In this document: piece by piece, positions 26,185 to 33,342 of the stretch
How positions within the stretch are numbered: position 1 is the stretch's first letter
Layout: each line of letters begins with the position of its first letter
Source: Aquabacter sp. L1I39
Lineage (GTDB): Bacteria; Pseudomonadota; Alphaproteobacteria; Rhizobiales; Xanthobacteraceae
Assembly: GCF_017742835.1 (NCBI RefSeq)
Contig: NZ_CP072392.1
Coordinates: forward strand, 4,898,180-4,962,179
Direction of reading: 5' to 3'
DNA: 64,000 nucleotides
Notes under the pieces: model-generated
What the model was told of the DNA's origin: nothing
Seen by the model: only the letters and a program-made list of their open reading frames with translations
Database searches by the model: none
Program-made: the position numbers and the translations under genes

Positions 26185-27015
26185 TCAGAGCGGCTCCACG
26201 TCATAGACGAGGGTGATGCCCGCCCGCACCGTGGTCTCGCCGGCCTCGACCGGCACGGCGGCGCGGTCGGCCTTGAACGCCATCATCGGCGCCGGCATGG
26301 CTCCGCCGGCCTCGACCGGCGCGATGCGGCGCAGGCGCACCAGACGCAGGCCGGCAGCCTGTGCCAGTTCCTGTGCCTGGGCCTGGGCGTCCTTCAGCGC
26401 CGCCAGGCGCGCCTGCTTCTCCAGCGCGGCGGGATCGGACAAGCTGAACCGCAAGCCGCCCGCCTGGTTCGCGCCCGCCTGGACCAGCCTGTCCAGCAGC
26501 CCCCCCAGCAGCGCCATGTCGCGCACCTTCACCGACACGCCGTTGCGCACCTCGTAGCCGACGACCTTGGGCGCCTCGCGGGAATTCTGGCCGGGAGACG
26601 TGTATTGAGGCTGGATGGACAGGCCGGATGTGGCGATGTCACGCTCCTCAATGCCGGCCTCCTTCACCGCCGCGATCACCGCCGTCATGGTGCGGGAATT
26701 GGCGGCGAGCGCCTCATCGGCGGTTTTGCCCGACGAGACCACGCCGGTGGTGAAGAGCGCCACGTCCGGCACCGCGCTCGCCTCGCCCTGGCCGTTCACG
26801 GTGAGGGTGGCGCGCGGCACCTCCTGTGCCTGGGCGGCACCGAGCGGCAAGGTGGCGGCCGCTGCGAGGCCGACGAGCGCCAGCCCGAAGGCCAGCGGCC
26901 GCGCACAGGCGAGCGGAACGTGCAGGGCCTCGCGCATCATCGAGCGCCGTGCGCCGGACGCGCGCCGGAGGGCAGGCAGGCCGTGGGCGGCGCGGGCGAA
27001 GCGGGGGCGGAACAT
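26185..27015 (-). CDS. SIMPL (DUF541) domain periplasmic protein
   Basis: The 276-residue protein has a hydrophobic export segment ending in AAQAQE and a SIMPL domain: ATLTVNGQGEASAVPDVA, GIEERDIATSGLSIQPQY and the closing AGITLVYDVEPL. Family members are periplasmic or membrane-associated and have been linked to oxidative stress and signalling, but no reaction is known. I chose ATG 27015, which has GGGAGA upstream; this leaves a long charged N-region before the signal core, so an internal ATG about 26 residues later is a reasonable alternative. The gene ends about 270 bases before the tRNA. Confidence 0.83.
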   Translation of the reverse strand: MFRPRFARAAHGLPALRRASGARRSMMREALHVPLACARPLAFGLALVGLAAAATLPLGAAQAQEVPRATLTVNGQGEASAVPDVALFTTGVVSSGKTADEALAANSRTMTAVIAAVKEAGIEERDIATSGLSIQPQYTSPGQNSREAPKVVGYEVRNGVSVKVRDMALLGGLLDRLVQAGANQAGGLRFSLSDPAALEKQARLAALKDAQAQAQELAQAAGLRLVRLRRIAPVEAGGAMPAPMMAFKADRAAVPVEAGETTVRAGITLVYDVEPL

Positions 27016-27284
27016 GCGGTGTCTCCCTATGACTTTCATGGGTTCGGGCCGAACCGCCTCCCTGTGGGGCGCGATCCGCTGACGTCCCGATCCCTTTCAC
27101 GCTGCGTCCCAGCGGGCCGCCGCACCGCCGGTCCCTCGCCGCCGGCCGCTGTCCTCTGGGATCGGACGGCGCCTATCACCACCCGCCGATCGCGGCGCCA
27201 ATGGGGCGGCCGCCCGCGTTGTACACCGTCTCGCCACCCCACCCGGGTTGTTCCGCGCCCCGCCTGTTGCTAGGAGCAAGGATG

Positions 27285-27360
27285 GGGCCTGTAGCTCAAT
27301 GGTTAGAGCTGACCGCTCATAACGGTCTGGTTGCAGGTTCGAGTCCTGCCGGGCCCACCA
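27285..27360 (+). tRNA. tRNA-Ile2 (anticodon CAU)
   Basis: A complete 76-base tRNA with encoded CCA. The acceptor stem pairs GGGCCTG (27285-27291) with CGGGCCC, the anticodon stem is GACCG/CGGTC, and the loop CTCATAA gives anticodon CAU. Overall sequence resembles the minor isoleucine tRNA (ileX type), which reads AUA after lysidine modification, more than elongator or initiator tRNA-Met; the identity among CAU tRNAs is therefore likely but not certain. Its 3' end is the integration site of the island that follows. Confidence 0.93.
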
Positions 27361-27405
27361 CATCCACCGTCCGCCCGTGTCTAGCGGTGTCCGCAAACAT
27401 CCGAG
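27343..27405. other. left attachment region (tRNA 3' end and adjoining repeat)
   Basis: GTCCTGCCGGGC followed by CCACCACATCCACCGTCCGC is shared with the right end, and similarity continues, less perfectly, through GCGGTGTCCGC and ACATCCG. It overlaps the tRNA acceptor end, the usual target of this integrase family. Confidence 0.75.
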
Positions 27406-27483
27406 AAAATCAAGCGATCGTAATGATTTCAGGTGGGGGAAGTGTCCGCCGCCATCCGCCGTGGTCCGCTTGCAGCCACGTTT

Positions 27484-27505
27484 TTTGATGGTACCTTTGA
27501 TGGTA
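27484..27505 (+). promoter_or_regulatory. paired decamer, probable integrase arm-type site (left)
   Basis: TTTGATGGTA occurs at 27484-27493 and 27496-27505, with inverted GGTACCATC matches just before the integrase ATG (around 27527-27535). The identical pair with the same spacing is found at the right end. The position immediately upstream of int also suits autoregulation. Confidence 0.65.
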
Positions 27506-27536
27506 TCTGAAAAGACCATCAGTCCAGGTACCATCA

Positions 27537-28724
27537 ATGCCGCTCACCGACACCGCCGTCCGCAATGCCAAGGGCAAGGAGAAGCCCTACAAGCTGGGCG
27601 ATGGAGGGTGGCTCTTCCTGCTCGTGAATCCTGATGGCCGGCGCTACTGGCGCCTCTCCTTCCGCTTCGCTGGGAAGCAGAAGACCCTGGCCCTCGGCAC
27701 CTATCCGACTGTCTCTCTCGCCGAGGCCCGCAAGCGGCGAGATACCATCAAGCAGCAATTGGCTGATGGCATCGATCCGAGCGTGGCGCGCCAGACCGAG
27801 AAGCGAACGGCAGCGGTCGCGGCGGCCAACACGTTCGAGCAGGTGGGGCGCGAATGGTTCCAGATGAAGCAGCCCGGCTGGGTGGCATCCTATTCTGATC
27901 GCCTCATGAGCCGCCTGGAGGCGGATGTCTTCCCCGCTTTGGGACCGCGCCCCATTCAGGACATCGACGCCCCCGAGGTGCTGGAAGTGATCCGGAAAGT
28001 GGAGGCGCGGGACGCCATCGAGCTGGCGAAGCGCGAGATGCAGGTGATCGGGCAGATCTTCCGCTTCGCTATCGCCACGGGGAGGGCGAGGAGAGATCCC
28101 ACTCAGGATCTTCGAGGAGCACTCAAGTCGCCTGGGCGGCCCAAGCACCATCGTGCCATGCCGAAGGAAGATCTTCTCGGCTTTCTCCAGGCGCTAGCTG
28201 CCTATGACGGCGATCCCAGCACGCGGCTGGCGCTCAAGCTGATGGTCCTCACCTTCGTGCGCACCACGGAGCTGCGAGCGGCTCAATGGTCGGAGTTCGA
28301 GGGGCTGGACGGCGAGGAGCCTCTTTGGCGGATCCCGGCCCATCGGATGAAGATGCGTTTCGAGCATCTGGTGCCGCTGGCGCCCCAGGCCGTTGAGGTG
28401 CTGAACGAACTGCGCCCGCTTTGCGGTCGGAGCCCCCACCTGTTCCCCTCGCCGAGCAAGGAAGGGTTCATGTCGAACAACACCATGCTCTTTGCCATGT
28501 ATCGGATGGGCTACCACGGGCGAGCCACGGTGCACGGCTTCCGTGGCGTGGCCTCAACGTGGCTCAATGAGGCGGGCTTTCATCCCGACTGGATCGAGCG
28601 GCAGCTCGCCCATGATGAGCGCAACGAGGTGCGCGGCGCCTACAACAGCGCGCAGTACCTCGCTGGGCGGCGGCAGATGATGCGGGATTGGGCCGATTAT
28701 CTCGACCGGGCCGCAGTGGGGTAG
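27537..28724 (+). CDS. int: P4-type tyrosine recombinase (integrase)
   Basis: The 395-residue integrase has the DUF4102 arm-binding N-terminus (LTDTAVRNAKGKEKPYKLGDGG), a core-binding middle, and a catalytic domain. Catalytic residues visible are Arg247 (TTELRAAQW), the lysine in RMKMRFEHLVPL, His333-x-x-Arg336 (HGFRG), the later histidine (LAHDERN) and Tyr369 (AYNSAQYL). The set looks intact, so the enzyme may be functional. It sits 176 bases after the tRNA it uses as target, the standard arrangement. Full length for the family. Confidence 0.95.
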   Translation: MPLTDTAVRNAKGKEKPYKLGDGGWLFLLVNPDGRRYWRLSFRFAGKQKTLALGTYPTVSLAEARKRRDTIKQQLADGIDPSVARQTEKRTAAVAAANTFEQVGREWFQMKQPGWVASYSDRLMSRLEADVFPALGPRPIQDIDAPEVLEVIRKVEARDAIELAKREMQVIGQIFRFAIATGRARRDPTQDLRGALKSPGRPKHHRAMPKEDLLGFLQALAAYDGDPSTRLALKLMVLTFVRTTELRAAQWSEFEGLDGEEPLWRIPAHRMKMRFEHLVPLAPQAVEVLNELRPLCGRSPHLFPSPSKEGFMSNNTMLFAMYRMGYHGRATVHGFRGVASTWLNEAGFHPDWIERQLAHDERNEVRGAYNSAQYLAGRRQMMRDWADYLDRAAVG

Positions 28725-28770
28725 GGCGCCCCATGGGCGCCATCTGTCATCTAAGTTATTATAAAATAAT

Positions 28771-28830
28771 AATATTCACTATTTGTTCTCTTATATCCTT
28801 AAAGGCATATAAGAACAAATAGTGAATATT
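28771..28830. repeat. AT-rich palindrome downstream of integrase
   Basis: Arms 28771-28796 and 28807-28830 (AATATTCACTATTTGTTC and its complement) pair over about 24 bases with a two-base bulge and a ten-base loop. Base composition is far more AT-rich than the chromosome. It may be a strong terminator for int or a relic of an element replication or processing site. Confidence 0.8.
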
Positions 28831-29124
28831 TATATATTTCAATTAGTTAAATGGGCGATGCATCGCCTCAGAGGGTGAGGATGGGTGGCGCTCGGAACGG
28901 GATGGGGAGCCGGTGGGTGGGTGGCTCCCAAATGGGCGGTCGGGCTTCCTGATCTCAGATGCCGTGCCAAAAATGCCAAAAATGCCAAAATTAAAATCAA
29001 CTGTAATATCAGATACTTATATACCGCATTTCTGGCACACCCTCTGTGCCAGAAATGCTCTGGCTTTTGCCAAAATACCCCGGCAGCCACTTCCTGGCCC
29101 GCTTGCCCCCTCCATCCCGCCCCT
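28831..29124. other. non-coding AT-rich stretch with short repeats
   Basis: No gene is supported between the palindrome and higA. It contains three tandem GCCAAAAAT-like units (about 28974-29000) and a perfect 10-base inverted repeat, TTCTGGCACA (29030-29039) with TGTGCCAGAA (29045-29054). The hairpin lies downstream of higA on its strand and could end that transcript. Confidence 0.5.
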
Positions 29125-29445
29125 TCAGTCCGCCGCCGTGAGGGCTGGGATGCCGCTCACATCCACGTCGCGCTCCGCGTGCCATAGGTCATGGGCGGCC
29201 TGCATGCGGACCCATAGGCCCGCCCCGTTGCCGAAGAGCTTGCCCAGGCGGACGGCCACTGCCGGCGTGACCGGCTTCTTCTCGTCTAAGATGTCGTAGA
29301 GGTGCTGGCGCGAGATGCCGAGCAGCCGGGCGATCTCCGCTTTCGGGCGGCCAACCGATGGGAGGATGTCCTCGCGCAACAGCGCTCCTGGATGGGTCGG
29401 GCAGCGCTTGGAAGCGCGGGAGGTGGGAAGCGGGTGAGACGTCAT
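29125..29445 (-). CDS. higA: HigA-family antitoxin (XRE helix-turn-helix)
   Basis: The 106-residue protein has the HigA signature: HPGALLREDILPS, then the helix-turn-helix AEIARLLGISRQHLYDIL, and VRLGKLFGNGAGLWVRMQ. It neutralises HigB and represses the operon. It is the second gene, 11 bases after the toxin gene, the reversed order characteristic of higBA. It lies in the mobile island, where such pairs often stabilise the element. Confidence 0.9.
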   Translation of the reverse strand: MTSHPLPTSRASKRCPTHPGALLREDILPSVGRPKAEIARLLGISRQHLYDILDEKKPVTPAVAVRLGKLFGNGAGLWVRMQAAHDLWHAERDVDVSGIPALTAAD

Positions 29446-29456
29446 CGGTGGCTCTC

Positions 29457-29732
29457 TCAGTGGTATTGCTCAAAGTCAACCTGATAGGCGTGGCCGTCCT
29501 CGAAATCGAAGGTGATGCACCACGGGCCGTTGACATGGACGCTGTACCGGATCGGCTTGCGCTCCGGGAACGAATGGAAGTCGAAGCCCGGCACATTCAT
29601 GTCTTCCGCCACCTCGGCGGCATCGAGGGCGTCCAGGCGCCGCAAAATCCGACTGTGCATCCGCTTGTCGATCCGGGATGTCCCGGTCTCCCACAGGGCG
29701 GCCAGCAGCTTGTTCCGAAACGTCCTGATCAT
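29457..29732 (-). CDS. higB: HigB-family toxin (RelE superfamily)
   Basis: The 91-residue protein matches HigB mRNA-interferase toxins: MIRTFRNKLLAALWETG at the start, a helical middle (RILRRLDALDAAE), PGFDFHSFPE, and the C-terminal strand RYSVHVNGPWCITFDFEDG that forms the active face. Family members cleave mRNA on the ribosome. It precedes higA and has a palindromic operator 10 bases upstream. Both genes look intact. Confidence 0.9.
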   Translation of the reverse strand: MIRTFRNKLLAALWETGTSRIDKRMHSRILRRLDALDAAEVAEDMNVPGFDFHSFPERKPIRYSVHVNGPWCITFDFEDGHAYQVDFEQYH

Positions 29733-29741
29733 GTCGGAAAC

Positions 29742-29760
29742 TGTAAGCTATCAGCTTACA
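29742..29760. promoter_or_regulatory. HigBA operator palindrome
   Basis: TGTAAGCT (29742-29749) and AGCTTACA (29753-29760) form a perfect palindrome with a three-base centre, 10 bases upstream of the higB start codon. Position and symmetry fit binding by a HigA dimer for autorepression. Confidence 0.75.
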
Positions 29761-29872
29761 TGTGACAAGAATTATCCCGCCCGTAGCGGTCCATTGGTGT
29801 CCGCCGTTGTCCGTATTTGTCCTTTAAATAATTGATATTGCTGTATTTTTTACTTCGTGACAGCATGTCGGC

Positions 29873-29974
29873 ATGCTGAGCCTCAACCTGCGCCCCGGCG
29901 AGACCCTTCAGATCGGCGACGTGACCCTCGTCCTGCTGGAACGCAGCGGACGCGGCGGTCAATACGCGCGCATC
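29873..29974 (+). pseudogene. truncated CsrA-like gene of phage origin
   Basis: The first 34 codons from ATG 29873 read MLSLNLRPGETLQIGDVTL and continue like CsrA/RsmA (an RNA-binding translational regulator), here of the variant kind found in phages. After about base 29974 the match stops and the frame runs into unrelated sequence in another frame. The RNA-binding C-terminal strand is missing, so the product cannot be a normal CsrA. Confidence 0.55.
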
Positions 29975-29979
29975 TTCAG

Positions 29980-31233
29980 GCCGGGAACACCGATTTCGCG
30001 CAGACCTATCCCAAGTGGATCAAGAACGAGCAGGTTCAGGCCGGCGCCCGGCACTTCGCTGACGCGATAGGCGCGTATTCGGCGGGTGACATACCCGGCT
30101 TCCTCTCCGGGATCGAGCGCGCCTACAACGCGAAGGGCTACTTCGACGACAACGGAAAGATCGAGGTCACCAACATCCGGAAGGACCCGTCCGGGAAAAT
30201 AATCGGCGCGGACATCGTCCACACGGACGCAGCCGGGAAGACCCAGACCCAGGCTGGCATGTCGCTGGAAGACCTGTACCGGGCCGCAACCAACTTTTTG
30301 GCCCCCGACAAGGTTCTGGAGCATGGCCTTGCAGCTGTGAAGGGCAAGGATGCTGCTGACACTGAGGTCGCCAAGGAGATCGCGAAGAAGCGTGGCGAGG
30401 CACAGATCAAGCGCGACGAGACGGCTGCCGGTGGCAACCCCTACGCCACGGGCGGGTTCAACGAGGGTCAGGGCAAGGCCGCGTCCTTCGCCGACCGGAT
30501 GGCGGAAGCCGAAGGCGTGATCGGCCAGCACGAGGACATCAGTTCGGGTGTCAGCGGATGGATCGGCGGCGTCGCGGCCAATGCGCTGCCATCGGGCGTC
30601 GCAAACCAGCTTGCCTCGCCTGAGCGCCAGCAAGTCATTCAGGCGCAACGGAACTTCATCAACTCAATCCTGCGGCGTGAAAGCGGCGCTGTCATCAGCG
30701 AGACTGAGTTCGACAACGCCAAGCGCCAGTATTTTCCGCAGCCCGGTGATAGCGCCGACGTGCGCGCCCAGAAGCGCCAGAACCGCACCACCGCCATCCA
30801 GGGGATGATGAGAGAGGCCGGGCCTTCCTATCGCCCGCCGGGGCGGTGGGGCACCTCTTCAGCGTCCGCCGCGCCGCAGGGCGAAGAGGGGGTAGGCTCG
30901 AACCTGTTTCACGACCTGATCCCGTCCGGTGAGCCCAAGCCGGCCGAGAGGGAAAGCGGCCTCTGGAATAACCTCACGGCGGGCGCCAACGAAGCGCTCT
31001 ACAGTGCGTTAGGCGCCCCCGTGGATGCCGCAGCCTGGGTGTTGAACAAGCTCGCCGACCAAGCGCGCGCGATCTCGGGGGCGCCGGTCCAGGCGATCAA
31101 GAACCCGATTGGTGGAAGCCAGTCCATCGCCGATGCTTTCAGCGCCATCGGCGTGAAAGATCCGAAGGCTGTAGAGCCCAAGGGTCCGCTGGAGCGCGCT
31201 GCCCGCGCGACGGGCGCCGGTGCTGCGGCGATC
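29980..31233 (+). pseudogene. phage virion-protein remnant, fused into a longer open frame
   Basis: From about 29980 the frame encodes about 418 residues of phage character, without a start codon of its own that has a ribosome site. A block ending LRRESGAVISETEFDNAKRQ and YFPQPGDSADVRAQKRQNR is typical of internal or structural proteins of tailed phages. The later part (NEALYSALGAPVDAAAWVLNKL) resembles other phage structural segments. The 5' end is cut at the CsrA-like remnant and the 3' end runs in frame into a terminase fragment, so this is a deletion product rather than a gene. Confidence 0.6.
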
Positions 31234-31755
31234 GACCTGAACGCGACCCAGGCCGCCATTCGGGCGGGATACAGTCCCCGGACCGCGCAGCAGATCGGCG
31301 ACGAGAACCTGAGCAAACCTGTGATCGCCCGTGAAATCCAGCGGGCCATGGACGAGCGCGCTGCCCGGACGGGCATCACGGCCGACCGTGTCCTGCGGGA
31401 AATCGCCAAGCTGGCCTTCCTCGACATCGCAGGCGCCTTCGACGCGGATGGCGCGCTGCTGCCGTTGAAGGACATGGACCCCGACGTTCGTGCAGCCCTG
31501 GCCGGCCTGGAGATCGCCGAGATCACGAACGATGAAGGCATCGCCATCGGGCGGGTGAAGAAGATCAAGCTGGCAGACAAGGTCTCTGCCCTAACACTCC
31601 TCATGCGCCACCTGGGCATGCTGAACGACAAGCTGAAGGTCGCGGGCGACGCTGAGAACCCGCTCACGCTGCTGGTCAAGCAGCTCCAGGGCACCAGCAT
31701 CAAGCCGGTGGCCAATCCCCTACCGGATGACGATGACTGCCCGCGCCTGATGTGA
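31234..31755 (+). pseudogene. phage terminase small-subunit remnant (in-frame fusion)
   Basis: The last 173 codons of the long open frame begin DLNATQAAIRAGYSPRTAQQ, the helix-turn-helix of terminase small subunits, which bind phage DNA for packaging. The rest (REIAKLAFLDIAGAFDADG, LADKVSALTLLMRHLGML) also fits that family. The normal N-terminus is missing and is replaced by the virion-protein remnant. No large terminase subunit follows. If translated, it would only be part of a chimera. Confidence 0.7.
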
Positions 31756-31783
31756 GAGTGTGACCGAGCCAGAGATCAGGACG

Positions 31784-31810
31784 AAGGGGCTGCCCATGGG
31801 TGGCCCCTTT
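31784..31810 (+). terminator. terminator-like hairpin after terminase remnant
   Basis: AAGGGGC and GGCCCCTT flank a self-complementary core (CCCATGGG) and are followed by T residues. It starts about 30 bases after the stop of the fused phage frame. Confidence 0.65.
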
Positions 31811-31851
31811 CCGCGTCTGTTCGTAGCAGCCCGCAGACGTACACCGGCGAA

Positions 31852-31873
31852 TTTGATGGTATTTTTGATGGTA
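31852..31873 (+). promoter_or_regulatory. paired decamer, probable integrase arm-type site (right)
   Basis: TTTGATGGTA at 31852-31861 and 31864-31873 repeats exactly the pair upstream of int, with the same two-base spacing and orientation, about 60 bases inside the right attachment region. Confidence 0.65.
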
Positions 31874-31934
31874 CATTGTCGTTTCAAATTTATCGAAGTG
31901 TTTGAATAATAAGCAGAAATATTGACTAATGTCC

Positions 31935-31998
31935 GTCCTGCCGGGCGCCCCACCACATCCACCGTCCGCCGCTGTCCGGCGGTGTCCGCGAACATCCG
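31935..31998. other. right attachment region
   Basis: The sequence GTCCTGCCGGGC-GCC-CCACCACATCCACCGTCCGC repeats the tRNA 3' end and following bases with one three-base insertion. Weaker similarity to the left end continues to about 32070 (for example GGCCGTGGTCCG), longer than a simple core duplication would leave. Confidence 0.7.
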
Positions 31999-32103
31999 GT
32001 ACGATCAAGGTATGTAGGGTGTTGAGGTGGGTGAAGCCCCGCCAGGGTCGGCCGTGGTCCGTTTGGCCGTCGGATCTTTTGGCGGCGCGAACGGAACACA
32101 TGC

Positions 32104-33342
32104 TCACGCGCCAGCGCCGCCGGACGGCGTCCGGACCTGGCCGCTCCGCCGCTTTCGACGCGCCGCGCGCTTCATCCACCATATGGCGACGCCGGTGATC
32201 GACAGGCCGGCCACCACGAGCCCCATGACCGCGATGAGGATGCGCCCCGGCAGGCCGGCGAGCCGGCCGCTATGGATGGGAAACTGAAGCTGGAGGAAGG
32301 TGTCGCCCGCCGTTCCGGCGCCAGGGATCACCTCTCCCATGGGCGCGGCCGTGCGGCCGTCCAGATAGAGCCAGGGGCTCGTCATCATGTCCTCGCCGCT
32401 GCCGAACCGGACGCCGAACAGGCCGAAGGCTGGCGAATAGAAGAGATAGGTTGGCGGCAGGTGCCAGCCGCGTGCGTGCGCCTCCACCTGCGCCCGTGCC
32501 AGCACCACGTCATAGGACAGGCTCCGCGGCAGCGGCTGCGGCGGCAGGGGAGCGGCGAAGGGCGTCGGCGTGAGCGGCGAGAAAAGCTGGACCACCGGCT
32601 CGAACACCTGCGTGCGCAGGTTCATGGCGATGGAGGACACGGCCAGCACCATGAGCACCGCGAACAACCACAGGCCGGCGGCCCGGTGCCAGTCGAGGTT
32701 CAGGCGGAAGGCGCTGCCGCCCTTGATGGTGAAGGCGGTGCGCCACTTGCGGAAGAAGGGACGGCCGAGGGGGAAAGTCAGCGCCGCGCCGATGAAGCTG
32801 TCGAGCAGCCAGAACAGGGCCACGATGCCCATGACCAGCACGCCCAGGGCCCCCGGGAGGCTCAGGCTGTGGTGGAAATTGTAGAGGAAGGGGATGAGGT
32901 GCGCGCGTGAAAGGCAGCAGGCGCCCCAGACGCGCGTGCCGAGGATCTCCCCGCTCACGGGATCGAGGCTGAACCAGTCCGCCGACGGCTTCCCCTCCCG
33001 GGCCATGGCGCGCACTTCCACCGCTCCGCCGGCCATGGGCTCAAGACTGATGGACCATACCGACAGAAGCGGGTCGCGTGCCTCGACCTTGGCCGCCAAT
33101 GCCTCGGGCGACAGCATGGGGCCGCTCGCCGTTGCGGCGTAGAAAGCGGGATTGAGCAGGGCGTCCAGTTCGCGGTTGAACGCGATCACGCTGCCTGTCA
33201 GCCCCGCGAGCGTGAGGAACAGGGCCGTCGTGAGACCGATGCAGCGATGCATCAGCACCAGCACCGGCCGAACCTTAAAGGTACTGCCGGCCGAGGGGGA
33301 TGCGGTGTCCGCCTTCGCAGAGACGGACCGGGAGACTGGCAT
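32104..33342 (-). CDS. PepSY-domain inner-membrane protein of iron uptake (PiuB/FsrB-like)
   Basis: The 412-residue membrane protein has the PepSY_TM layout: a first helix after HRCIGLTTALFLTLAGLTGSVIAFNREL, periplasmic PepSY segments, further helices (FHHSLSLPGALGVLVMGIVALFWLLD; DWHRAAGLWLFAVLMVLAVSS) and a last helix near residue 385. Histidines in the helices may bind heme or help ferric-siderophore reduction, as suggested for relatives. ATG 33342 overlaps the receptor stop (TGATG), so it is coupled to the TonB receptor gene. Function in ferrisiderophore reduction is inferred. Confidence 0.88.
   Translation of the reverse strand: MPVSRSVSAKADTASPSAGSTFKVRPVLVLMHRCIGLTTALFLTLAGLTGSVIAFNRELDALLNPAFYAATASGPMLSPEALAAKVEARDPLLSVWSISLEPMAGGAVEVRAMAREGKPSADWFSLDPVSGEILGTRVWGACCLSRAHLIPFLYNFHHSLSLPGALGVLVMGIVALFWLLDSFIGAALTFPLGRPFFRKWRTAFTIKGGSAFRLNLDWHRAAGLWLFAVLMVLAVSSIAMNLRTQVFEPVVQLFSPLTPTPFAAPLPPQPLPRSLSYDVVLARAQVEAHARGWHLPPTYLFYSPAFGLFGVRFGSGEDMMTSPWLYLDGRTAAPMGEVIPGAGTAGDTFLQLQFPIHSGRLAGLPGRILIAVMGLVVAGLSITGVAIWWMKRAARRKRRSGQVRTPSGGAGA

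Larger units (their letters stand above)
27343..32000. mobile_element. tRNA-integrated mini-island (integrase, HigBA, phage remnants)
   Basis: The island begins at the 3' end of the tRNA gene. A near-copy of the tRNA 3' end plus following bases (27343-27405) recurs at 31935-31998. Between them lie a P4-type integrase, an AT-rich palindrome, a HigBA pair and broken phage genes, none shared with the metabolic genes around. Inside each end is the same direct pair TTTGATGGTA-N2-TTTGATGGTA (27484-27505 and 31852-31873), as expected for integrase arm sites. The element has no complete replication or packaging genes and is probably a degraded satellite or prophage remnant. Confidence 0.85.
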
